Source of the DNA: Pseudomonadota bacterium
GTDB taxonomy: Bacteria > Bdellovibrionota > Bacteriovoracia > Bacteriovoracales > Bacteriovoracaceae
Assembly (NCBI GenBank): GCA_023432655.1
Contig: JAEYUK010000335.1
Coordinates: 1-6,068 of the forward strand
DNA length: 6,068 nucleotides
Reading direction: 5' to 3'
How positions within the stretch are numbered: the first letter of the stretch is position 1; every line of letters begins with the position of its first letter. This document shows positions 1-4,882 of the stretch, piece by piece. The position numbers were made by a program, and so were the translations under genes. The notes under the pieces were generated by a model. The model did not search any database. It had not been told where the DNA came from and saw only the letters and a list, made by a program, of their open reading frames with translations.

Positions 1-419
1 CACGAGATGCTCGCCAAAAAGATGCCATCATGTCGGCCATCTTCAATTGGTTAGAAAATAAGAACTATGTCCTTAAAGATAATGCTGAATCATATCTCGC
101 GGGTTCAGTGATTTTTGCCGCTCGGAAAACCTTCCTGTGGCCATTAATCCAGAGGACACTTAAGATTGAAGATTTTTCTAAAGAAGTTCCACCTCGAATG
201 CTTAGAACCGTTCAAATTATGAATACCTTGGGTGCTGTACTCCTTGAAGAACTCCAGAAAAAGGATGCTCAATTTGAAGCGAAAAACGGTGTACCCATGA
301 CCTATATGGATTTTGCTCAAACTCTTGAGGAAATGCGAGTGGAAGACCTAAGTCTCTATCAAAATAAGAAAACACGAAAGCTCGCTAAAATTCATAAACT
401 CATTCGTCCGCGAAAGTAA
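1..419 (+). CDS. Unrecognised protein, 3' part of a gene cut by the window edge
   Basis: I do not recognise this protein. The frame is open from the window edge (bases 1-2 finish a codon, the next is CGA) to TAA at 417-419. The first ATG is at 30, which would give 129 residues, but no Shine-Dalgarno sequence precedes it and the codons before it are unbroken, so the real start probably lies upstream. Counting from that Met, residues 21-40 are moderately hydrophobic with aromatics (AGSVIFAARKTFLWPLI) but contain charges and are not a convincing membrane helix. The middle is predicted helical and rich in Glu and Lys. The last 17 residues are strongly basic (KKTRKLAKIHKLIRPRK). There is no signal peptide in the visible part. 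The gene converges on the OmpA-domain gene with 2 nt between stop codons, so any terminator lies inside the neighbour. Confidence 0.65.
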   Translation, partial: RDARQKDAIMSAIFNWLENKNYVLKDNAESYLAGSVIFAARKTFLWPLIQRTLKIEDFSKEVPPRMLRTVQIMNTLGAVLLEELQKKDAQFEAKNGVPMTYMDFAQTLEEMRVEDLSLYQNKKTRKLAKIHKLIRPRK

Positions 420-421
420 TC

Positions 422-1585
422 TTAGAAGTGAGTTATGATAAATTCAATTCGTCGGTTTTGAGCGCGCCCTTCGGCAGTGTTATTGGTTGCCACGGGAGAT
501 TCGGCTCCTCTACCAACAGCTTCTATGCGCATATCTTCAATGCCGCGAGCTTTAAGTTCTTCCTTTACGGCCACGGCCCTAGCGGTTGATAAATCAAGGT
601 TCCCTTCATAGTCACCAGTATTATCAGTAAAGCCTTCAATCTTGGCAGTGACCTGAGGAAACTCTTTAAGGGCATTGGCAATTTCTTCAATTTCTAATTG
701 GGAGCCTGGTAATAATTCCGTTGTCCCTGTAGCAAAATTTAATGTGTCGAAACTAAATCGTTTAGGTAATTCATTTCGAGCTCCATTCCTTAAAAAATCT
801 GAAAGCTCGCTCATGCTGGTGGCGGGAGCAACTACTTCAGGCATCACTTCCATTTGTTGGGCCGATGTATTGGAACTGATGACCGGTGCTCTTTCCGGAA
901 GAGCGGATTCACGGCGATCAATAGTCCACCATGCTCCTCCCAAGATAAACAGGGCGAGCACTCCCAATGCGGCCCAAGTGCTTGTATAAGACTTACCTGG
1001 GCCCGCAACAACCCTATAGTGAGCTTCAGAAGGAATGCTCTTTTTAACCGCCGTTTTTAGCCCGGTAGGAGCAACACGTGCATTAGCTAAACCACCGGGC
1101 ATGAAGCCTGCCAGATAATTTTTTTGTTGTCCCAGATAGGCCACAAGGTCCCTTGGGGTCAGACCTTCATTCTTCACTTTTTTGCCGATGACTCCCATCA
1201 CCACAGGAGCAATGAGACTCATGATTTTAGTGATAACGGAAGAACTCATGCCGGTCTTATTGCCTAGATTATCTGTGACTGAAAGGAGACCATTTCCGAA
1301 AATTTGTCCGAGGGCTTCTTCACCTTTTCGCATATACTCCGGATCATTCAAATTGACATCGGAAGGGACTTCAATGCCATCTTTCTTAACGACCGATAAG
1401 AGTTGTTCGGCACCTTCCTGCGAAGAGCCTTTTTTGACTAATTCGAGAAGGAATGTGGGGATGACCGAGCGCAGGCCTATTTGGATTTTGTCCGCAGGCT
1501 GTCCCAAGCTGTTACTGAATTTCTTGATAAAATCAGGAGTGAGGAAATTTTGTGTGGTGTTGAGAAGATTGTCCGCTGTTGCCAT
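422..1585 (-). CDS. DUF937-transmembrane-OmpA domain protein
   Basis: This 387-residue protein probably anchors a cytoplasmic domain to the peptidoglycan. Residues about 8-160 resemble the DUF937 (YidB-like) family of unknown function: helical, with the LLSVVKKDG and SLIAPVVMGVIGKKV blocks. A single membrane helix follows at 204-222 (WAALGVLALFILGGAWW), after a basic stretch. There is no N-terminal signal peptide, so the DUF937 part should be cytoplasmic. A Pro/Ala/Ser linker (about 228-258) leads to a complete OmpA C-terminal domain (about 278-385). It has the TDN motif (D321), N329, LS at 332-333 and R336; D321 and R336 have the 15-residue spacing of the diaminopimelate-binding Asp/Arg pair known in OmpA domains. 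The closing RAQNRRIEF signature is present. The start is supported by a perfect AGGAGG (1591-1596) 5 nt upstream. OmpA domain and topology are firm; the DUF937 assignment is from memory of the family, and the role is inferred. Confidence 0.9.
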   Translation of the reverse strand: MATADNLLNTTQNFLTPDFIKKFSNSLGQPADKIQIGLRSVIPTFLLELVKKGSSQEGAEQLLSVVKKDGIEVPSDVNLNDPEYMRKGEEALGQIFGNGLLSVTDNLGNKTGMSSSVITKIMSLIAPVVMGVIGKKVKNEGLTPRDLVAYLGQQKNYLAGFMPGGLANARVAPTGLKTAVKKSIPSEAHYRVVAGPGKSYTSTWAALGVLALFILGGAWWTIDRRESALPERAPVISSNTSAQQMEVMPEVVAPATSMSELSDFLRNGARNELPKRFSFDTLNFATGTTELLPGSQLEIEEIANALKEFPQVTAKIEGFTDNTGDYEGNLDLSTARAVAVKEELKARGIEDMRIEAVGRGAESPVATNNTAEGRAQNRRIEFIITHF

Positions 1586-1700
1586 AGGATCCTCCTTTAA
1601 AGCCCCGGAAAAGAACTAGGCCATGGTTGCATCATTTAAAGTATGCAAGGAGTATTCCAATAATAAGTAAGCTTTATGGTTTAGTATCGAGTGAGAAAAT

Positions 1701-1728
1701 AAGGCTTTTGGTGTAAGCCAAAAGCCTT
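1701..1728 (-). terminator. Hairpin terminator after the 47-residue-repeat gene
   Basis: This is a perfect 11-bp inverted repeat, AAGGCTTTTGG (1701-1711) and CCAAAAGCCTT (1718-1728), with a 6-nt loop. It begins 13 nt past the minus-strand stop codon. Read on the minus strand, the stem ends in TT and is followed by ATTTTCTC, a moderate U-tract, so a Rho-independent terminator for the 1742-2569 gene fits. It also insulates the downstream OmpA-domain gene from read-through. The plus-strand side has only GGGATTTTG and would terminate poorly. Confidence 0.75.
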
Positions 1729-1741
1729 GGGATTTTGAATT

Positions 1742-2569
1742 TTAGCGGATAACAGTTCTTAAAATTTGTTTGCAACTCTCAAGATCCGGCATACCTGCGC
1801 TGTAACTGCTGTCGCCCAGGATGACCCCTCGATTTAAATCAAAAAGATAATAAAGAGCGTTTGACTGCTTCATACAAACAACTGGTTCATTGTACTCAGG
1901 CAGAGTTTTTGAACACTCTGAACGATTTGCGTGTCCTGCTTGGTAGGAACTAGAGCCGACCACAGTGAAGGCCGGAAGTTGAACAGGATAAAAGAGTGCG
2001 TTTGATTGCTTAGCACAAGTGTACTTAGAGTACGGACGAGGCAGGGAAGATCTACATTCATCAATCTGTGCATAGCCTGCTTGATAAGAAGTTGATCCTA
2101 CTACTGCACCTGTTTTGGCATTAGAAGTGTAATAAAGAGCATTGCTTTGTTTGAAGCAAGCGTACTCATCGTAAGCTCCCGGAAGGGTTGCCTGGCAGCT
2201 TTGAAGGTCCGCATATCCTGCTTGATAACTAGTCGAACCAACAATTTCGAAACTCACCCGGTCTGTTGGATAGTAAAGGCTATTACTTCTCTTAGAACAA
2301 ATAAGCTGAGATTGAGGTTGTGGCTCGTATGGAGGGTAGGGGGTTGGTTCTTGTCCAGGTCCGTCCATACGAATCGTACGTATGGCCTGGTTAATATTTC
2401 TCAGGAGAGTTTGCTTCTCTTGAGGACTTAGATAGCGGTGAGAATTTTCTCTGGTGATCAAGTGATTTAGTTCTTCAAGTTTTTGTTCAATCCGAAAGTC
2501 GATTCGTTCGGCCTGAGCAAAAGCATTTAAACTAAGAGTGAAGAGTAAGAAAGAAATTGTCGCTCTCAT
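1742..2569 (-). CDS. Secreted protein with four 47-residue cysteine repeats
   Basis: I do not recognise a named family for this 275-residue protein. A Sec signal peptide occupies residues 1-20 (MRATISFLLFTLSLNAFAQA, cleavage near AFA or AQA). A charged, probably helical segment follows (21-66), then a Pro-rich linker (71-88). The rest is four tandem repeats beginning at C91, C138, C185 and C232, spaced exactly 47 residues apart. The consensus is C-x-K-Q-S-N-A-L-Y-Y, then V-[VI]-G-S-x-S-Y-Q-A-G, then a second Cys (C125, C172, C219, C266), then LP. Each repeat therefore holds two Cys 34 residues apart, consistent with one disulfide per repeat after export; the fourth ends at the C-terminus and is slightly short. 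It could be a periplasmic, surface or secreted binding module; substrate unknown. AAGGAG (2575-2580) 5 nt upstream fixes the start. A strong hairpin ends the unit. Confidence 0.88.
   Translation of the reverse strand: MRATISFLLFTLSLNAFAQAERIDFRIEQKLEELNHLITRENSHRYLSPQEKQTLLRNINQAIRTIRMDGPGQEPTPYPPYEPQPQSQLICSKRSNSLYYPTDRVSFEIVGSTSYQAGYADLQSCQATLPGAYDEYACFKQSNALYYTSNAKTGAVVGSTSYQAGYAQIDECRSSLPRPYSKYTCAKQSNALFYPVQLPAFTVVGSSSYQAGHANRSECSKTLPEYNEPVVCMKQSNALYYLFDLNRGVILGDSSYSAGMPDLESCKQILRTVIR
1745..2299 (-). repeat. Four tandem 141-bp coding repeats (47 codons each)
   Basis: On the minus strand the units run 2299-2159, 2158-2018, 2017-1877 and 1876-1745. The period is exactly 47 codons, with no insertions or deletions between units; the last unit is 44 codons. 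DNA similarity is clear around the Tyr-Gln-Ala-Gly block (for example CCTGCTTG on the plus strand in three units) but the third bases have drifted. The duplications are therefore old and kept at the protein level, rather than a recent slippage tract. Confidence 0.85.
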
Positions 2570-2596
2570 TGATTCTCCTTGAGGTGATTACTCGAG

Positions 2597-2623
2597 AATC
2601 TAATCCTTTTGTTTCGCCGTCAA
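2597..2623 (-). promoter_or_regulatory. Possible sigma70 promoter for the repeat-protein gene
   Basis: On the minus strand TTGACG (2618-2623, 5 of 6 to the -35 consensus) is followed after 15 bp by TAGATT (2597-2602, 4 of 6 to the -10). It would start transcription roughly 20 nt before the Shine-Dalgarno-bearing start at 2569. The spacer is 2 bp shorter than ideal and the -10 is weak, so this is only a candidate. Confidence 0.3.
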
Positions 2624-2669
2624 TTCGAAGATAGAAATTGAGATATTTTTACAAGGTCGGGATGACATT

Positions 2670-2699
2670 TTGATACCAGATGGGAGTTTATGACTTAAT
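2670..2699 (+). promoter_or_regulatory. Weak promoter candidate for the 2746 membrane gene
   Basis: TTGATA (2670-2675, 5 of 6) and CTTAAT (2694-2699, 4 of 6) are 18 bp apart on the plus strand. They are upstream of the ATG at 2746 in the region divergent from the repeat-protein gene. The match is modest, and nothing else in 2570-2745 looks better for this strand. Confidence 0.25.
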
Positions 2700-2745
2700 T
2701 GCATCTTAAGAGGCCAGCGTTATCCCATCGACGCATACTTGGGTC

Positions 2746-2985
2746 ATGAGTATGACTGTGTATGAAGACCAACGAAATAAGCTTCCTCCCATCATTCTTG
2801 CTGGCTACTTCACCTTGTTTGCGGTGATTTATTTTACCGGCTTTGATGCTGCTCCTTCGGTGAGTTATTTTTGGCGCTTCGGTGTATTTTTACTTTCAAT
2901 GGGAGCCGCAGCGGCTTCTCTGAATAAGTGGAAAATGTATTGGCCCATCATCGGACTCGGCATTCTCTTTTTAGTTATTGTGTAA
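2746..2985 (+). CDS. Small membrane protein, likely N-terminal part of an interrupted gene
   Basis: I recognise no family. The 79 residues hold two clear membrane helices (about 14-31, LPPIILAGYFTLFAVIYF, and 41-59, YFWRFGVFLLSMGAAAASL). A third hydrophobic run starts at about 65 (YWPIIGLGILFLVIV) and is cut by the TAA at 2983-2985 after only 15 residues. Charge placement (EDQRNK before helix 1, KWK before helix 3) suggests a cytoplasmic N-terminus. No good Shine-Dalgarno precedes the ATG at 2746 or the alternative ATG at 2752. The frame beyond the stop is the same frame as the next gene, and its first residues (LAV) would finish helix 3. I therefore suspect one 164-codon gene with a nonsense codon rather than two genes; see the finding at 2983. 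Confidence 0.6.
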   Translation: MSMTVYEDQRNKLPPIILAGYFTLFAVIYFTGFDAAPSVSYFWRFGVFLLSMGAAAASLNKWKMYWPIIGLGILFLVIV

Positions 2986-2997
2986 CTCGCCGTCACC

Positions 2998-3240
2998 TTG
3001 ACCGCTACTTATGATTTTTTTAATACTCCAGGGAATGTAGGCTTTGGAACGTTTCTTTCCTGGCAGCAAGATCATGGGCCTTTTTATATAGTTGGTTTCA
3101 AAATTCGAGCGGTGTGGTTTTTTATTCACGTCCTCGCGGTCGGGTTCTGGTTATGGGGAAGACCTCGCGACATCGAAAGCAGGGATAGGAAAACGTTGAG
3201 AGAGTTATTCTTATTTCGTGAGAAGAGTAATAGTGCTTAA
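2998..3240 (+). CDS. Membrane-protein segment downstream of an in-frame stop
   Basis: The open frame from TTG at 2998 to TAA at 3238-3240 gives 80 residues of unknown family. A polar aromatic segment with Gly, Asp and His (about 5-35) leads to one membrane helix (37-54, RAVWFFIHVLAVGFWLWG) and a charged C-terminal tail (RPRDIESRDRKTLRE onward). No ribosome binding site precedes the TTG, and there is no in-frame ATG before the helix. The frame is that of the upstream small membrane protein, separated only by TAA and four codons (Leu-Ala-Val-Thr). On its own the start is poorly supported. It could be the C-terminal part of a pseudogene, a product of stop read-through, or a translationally coupled small gene. 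If joined, the whole would have four helices with both ends cytoplasmic. Confidence 0.45.
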   Translation: MTATYDFFNTPGNVGFGTFLSWQQDHGPFYIVGFKIRAVWFFIHVLAVGFWLWGRPRDIESRDRKTLRELFLFREKSNSA

Positions 3241-3246
3241 TAAGTG

Positions 3247-3264
3247 ACTTTCGCCGGCGGAAGT
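3247..3264. repeat. 18-nt near-palindrome after the interrupted membrane gene
   Basis: ACTTTCGCCGGCGGAAGT is self-complementary over 9-bp arms except for one T-G pair. It lies 7 nt past the TAA at 3238-3240. It lacks a loop and a downstream T-run on either strand, so it is not a standard terminator. It could be an operator-like or mRNA 3'-end structure. Confidence 0.4.
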
Positions 3265-3276
3265 AGGGAAATAAAA

Positions 3277-3296
3277 AAGCCACCTTGCGGTGGCTT
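3277..3296 (-). terminator. Rho-independent terminator of tRNA-Asp
   Basis: Perfect 8-bp arms AAGCCACC (3277-3284) and GGTGGCTT (3289-3296) enclose a 4-nt loop. On the minus strand the loop reads GCAA, a stable GNRA tetraloop, and the stem is followed by a T-run (the complement of A3273-A3278). It starts 18 nt past the tRNA CCA end. On the plus strand the stem is followed by GAATTTTATAATTT, so it may also weakly terminate transcripts from the 2746-3240 region. Confidence 0.85.
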
Positions 3297-3314
3297 GAAT
3301 TTTATAATTTAAAG

Positions 3315-3391
3315 TGGCGGGAGAGACGGGACTCGAACCCGCGGCCTTCTGCGTGACAGGCAGACGTTATAACCAACTTAACTACTCCCCC
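3315..3391 (-). tRNA. tRNA-Asp (anticodon GTC)
   Basis: The minus strand folds into a complete 77-nt cloverleaf. The acceptor is GGGGGAG with CTCTCCC (one G-U pair), the D stem GTTA/TAAC, the anticodon stem TCTGC/GCAGA. The loop CTGTCAC gives anticodon GTC. The variable loop has 5 nt, and the T arm is GCGGG-TTCGAGT-CCCGT. The discriminator is G, and CCA is encoded at 3315-3317. Arm sequences closely match typical bacterial tRNA-Asp. The gene stands alone with its own promoter and terminator. No copy of its 3' end is repeated elsewhere in the window, so there is no sign of an element integrated at it. Confidence 0.97.
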
Positions 3392-3412
3392 GGAGTCTGT
3401 AAATGTTCAACA

Positions 3413-3441
3413 ACTATAAAGATTTGATGCTTACCCGTCAA
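3413..3441 (-). promoter_or_regulatory. Strong sigma70 promoter of tRNA-Asp
   Basis: On the minus strand TTGACG (3436-3441, 5 of 6) and TATAGT (3413-3418, 5 of 6) are separated by the ideal 17 bp. Transcription should start near 3406, about 15 nt before the mature tRNA 5' end at 3391. The stretch after the -10 (TGTTGAACA) is not GC-rich, so the discriminator typical of strict stringent control is not obvious. Confidence 0.85.
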
Positions 3442-3502
3442 GAATATTTCCTTAAAAAAAGATAATTTTTCTCCGCGTTATTATGGCCACCCTAAGCGCC
3501 TG

Positions 3503-3511
3503 TGTTATGAT
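3503..3511 (+). promoter_or_regulatory. Extended -10 promoter candidate for the SDR operon
   Basis: TGTTATGAT fits an extended -10 element: TG, one base, then TATGAT, which is 5 of 6 to consensus. No good -35 is found 17-18 bp upstream, as is common for extended -10 promoters. Transcription would start around 3518, leaving a leader of under 20 nt that contains AAGGA (3524-3528) before the ATG at 3535. Confidence 0.45.
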
Positions 3512-3534
3512 TTTACGACTTAAAAGGATATTAA

Positions 3535-4287
3535 ATGAAAACCGTTTTTATTACCGGCGGAACTACTGGAATTGGAATGGAGCTCGCCAAATTCTACTCC
3601 CGGCACGGTTGGAAAGTAGGGGTATGTGGTCGTGATCCCTTGAAATTTGAAGAAAACTTTGAAACCCAGAAGGAAAATATCACCTTTTACCAGGTGGATG
3701 TCTCCTCTCGAGAGGAAGTTAAAAAGGCCATTTCTGATTTTGCCACTTCCCTTGGACTAGATTTGTTGATCGCTAATGCGGGGATTGGCTACGCTCATAA
3801 AACAAAGCTCCCGGACTTTGAGTGGAGTTATAAAATGGTTCAAGTGAACCTCCTGGGCGTCATGTACGCTTTTGAAGCCGCGATGGATGTCATGGTTCCG
3901 CGTGGAAAAGGGCATCTGGTGGCAACTTCTTCAGTGGCAGGTCTTAATGGGCTTCCTGGGGTTTCGGCCTATAGTGCGACTAAGGCCGCCGTTTTAAAAT
4001 ACTGTGAGTCTCTTCATTTGGATCTTCGGCAGTTTAATATTAACGTGACGGCCATATGTCCGGGATTCGTAGATACTCCGCTTACTCGGGCCAATCATCA
4101 TCCCATGCCTTTCTTGGTGGAAGCACCGAAGGCCGCTACATTGATTGCCAGGGCGATTGAGAAAAAGAAAATGGTTTATTCTTTTCCTTTTTTCTTCTTT
4201 TTGATTGTTAAGTTTCTTAGCCTCCTTCCTCGCACTTGGTACCGGGGCTTAATGAGTATAAAAATGTTTAACTATAGTAAGGATTAA
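3535..4287 (+). CDS. Short-chain dehydrogenase/reductase with a hydrophobic C-terminal tail
   Basis: A classical SDR oxidoreductase of 250 residues, the usual family length. The N-terminal Rossmann fold has the cofactor motif TGGTTGIG (residues 7-14). R33 in CGRD, just after the second strand, suggests NADP(H). D55-V56 contacts the adenine, and NAG (81-83) stabilises the central sheet. The catalytic tetrad is complete: N105, S133, Y146 and K150 (YSATK), followed by PG at 176-177. Residues about 213-232 (VYSFPFFFFLIVKFLSLL) form an unusually hydrophobic stretch followed by basic residues, suggesting peripheral attachment to the inner membrane and a lipid-like substrate. The substrate itself cannot be read from the sequence. 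AAGGA (3524-3528) lies 6 nt before the ATG. The lipoprotein gene follows after 3 nt, so the two are probably co-transcribed and translationally coupled. Confidence 0.93.
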   Translation: MKTVFITGGTTGIGMELAKFYSRHGWKVGVCGRDPLKFEENFETQKENITFYQVDVSSREEVKKAISDFATSLGLDLLIANAGIGYAHKTKLPDFEWSYKMVQVNLLGVMYAFEAAMDVMVPRGKGHLVATSSVAGLNGLPGVSAYSATKAAVLKYCESLHLDLRQFNINVTAICPGFVDTPLTRANHHPMPFLVEAPKAATLIARAIEKKKMVYSFPFFFFLIVKFLSLLPRTWYRGLMSIKMFNYSKD

Positions 4288-4290
4288 TTT

Positions 4291-4503
4291 ATGAAAATCG
4301 TATTAATGAGTCTTTTAGGAATGTTTCTTTTAGTTTCTTGTCAGGATAAAACTCCCACTCCTGAAGTGACTAAGGCCGAGTCTCAAGCAGAAGCCACTGT
4401 TCCTGCAGCAGAAGAAGATTGTGATGAAAAGGCCAAGAAACCAATTGAGATTAAAGAAGAAACGATCAGTCTTTCCGGCAACACCGGCTGCACTCTAGAA
4501 TAA
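4291..4503 (+). CDS. Very small lipoprotein with two cysteines in the mature chain
   Basis: This is a 70-residue lipoprotein of no recognised family. Residues 1-16 are a type II signal peptide ending in the lipobox LVSC, so C17 would be lipidated and become the mature N-terminus. Gln at the next position (not Asp) predicts Lol transport to the outer membrane in a Gram-negative cell. The mature chain is about 54 residues: an acidic, Ala/Glu-rich, probably disordered stretch (to about 45), then a short Lys/Glu segment. C44 and C67 could form a disulfide. AAGGA (4279-4283) inside the end of the SDR gene serves as ribosome binding site, 7 nt from the ATG. The 3-nt gap makes it the second gene of that operon. 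It resembles small entericidin-like or marker lipoproteins only in size. Confidence 0.82.
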   Translation: MKIVLMSLLGMFLLVSCQDKTPTPEVTKAESQAEATVPAAEEDCDEKAKKPIEIKEETISLSGNTGCTLE

Positions 4504-4593
4504 CAGTCTGTAAAATTTATCCGCTTTATGCTTCTTAAGTTGGGTTTGTGGTAAATAGCACTCATACCATAAATCCTCTTAAGGAGTCGTTAT

Positions 4594-4881
4594 ATGAAAA
4601 CTCTTGCTGCCCTTTTGATTACTCTTTCATCATTCTCGGCTTTCAGTGCCAGCGTTGACACTACCATTGCAAAAATTGAAGCTGATCGCGAAGCTGTTTG
4701 CTCACGCACAAGTACTAGCGCTTTTAATTTTTGCACAGGACCTGCTACCTACGAAGCACGTGTCTGTTACTCTACGGTGACTTATTCTTGTTATGCTTCG
4801 GATGAAGATTTCACAGTTAAACTTCGTGTAAGAGATTCTCAAAAAGGATCGAAAGTAACTAAAGTTACTTTCAGCAAGTAA
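4594..4881 (+). CDS. Small secreted protein with four cysteines
   Basis: I recognise no family for this 95-residue protein. A clear Sec signal peptide (residues 1-19, MKTLAALLITLSSFSAFSA) would leave a mature chain of about 76 residues. It contains C36, C47, C58 and C66 in a Ser/Thr/Tyr-rich region, suggesting two disulfides in the periplasm or outside the cell. The C-terminal third alternates hydrophobic and basic residues (DFTVKLRVRD and KVTKVTFSK), as in beta strands. A strong AAGGAG (4581-4586) lies 7 nt before the ATG. The 90 nt upstream hold only a weak promoter candidate (TTGTGG 4546-4551, 16 bp, CATAAA 4568-4573), so it could be transcribed alone or as an extension of the SDR-lipoprotein unit; no terminator separates them. 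Its stop is 1 nt from the stop of the converging ExoD-family gene. Confidence 0.8.
   Translation: MKTLAALLITLSSFSAFSASVDTTIAKIEADREAVCSRTSTSAFNFCTGPATYEARVCYSTVTYSCYASDEDFTVKLRVRDSQKGSKVTKVTFSK
4851..4872. repeat. 10-bp inverted repeat at the end of the small secreted gene
   Basis: GAAAGTAACT (4851-4860) and AGTTACTTTC (4863-4872) are perfectly complementary with 2 nt between them, or 9 bp with a 4-nt TAAA loop. It lies inside the last codons of the plus gene, just past the stop of the converging minus gene. On the minus strand it is followed by GATCCTTTTT, a T5 run offset by 5 nt, so it may act as an imperfect terminator for the ExoD-family gene. The stem is AT-rich and the T-run displaced, so the role is uncertain. 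Confidence 0.45.
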
Positions 4882-4882
4882 T

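Noticed and set aside
675..1619. Plus-strand open frames at 675-989, 854-1060 and 1182-1619 opposite the OmpA-domain gene
   Set aside because: They lie antisense to a gene with clear domains and a perfect ribosome binding site, and their translations are Arg/Ser/Pro-rich with no motif. They are complementary-strand shadows.
1633..1660. Minus-strand TTGGAA, 16 bp, TAAATG as promoter of the OmpA-domain gene
   Set aside because: The -10 matches only 3 of 6 bases. A promoter is expected in 1586-1700 because a terminator lies upstream, but no candidate there is convincing.
1870..2431. Open frames 1870-2073 (minus, alternate frame) and 2147-2431 (plus) within the repeat-protein gene
   Set aside because: They overlap a well-supported signal-peptide protein, have no ribosome binding sites, and their length comes from the repeated codon pattern.
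3315..3391. tRNA-Asp as an integration site for a mobile element
   Set aside because: No integrase gene and no repeated copy of the tRNA 3' end are visible in the window.
4475..4487. CCGG-CAACA-CCGG hairpin near the end of the lipoprotein gene as a terminator
   Set aside because: Only 4 bp of stem, within coding sequence, and no T-run follows.
4383..4565. Minus-strand open frame overlapping the lipoprotein gene
   Set aside because: It has no ribosome binding site or recognisable feature and is antisense to a gene with a clear lipobox.
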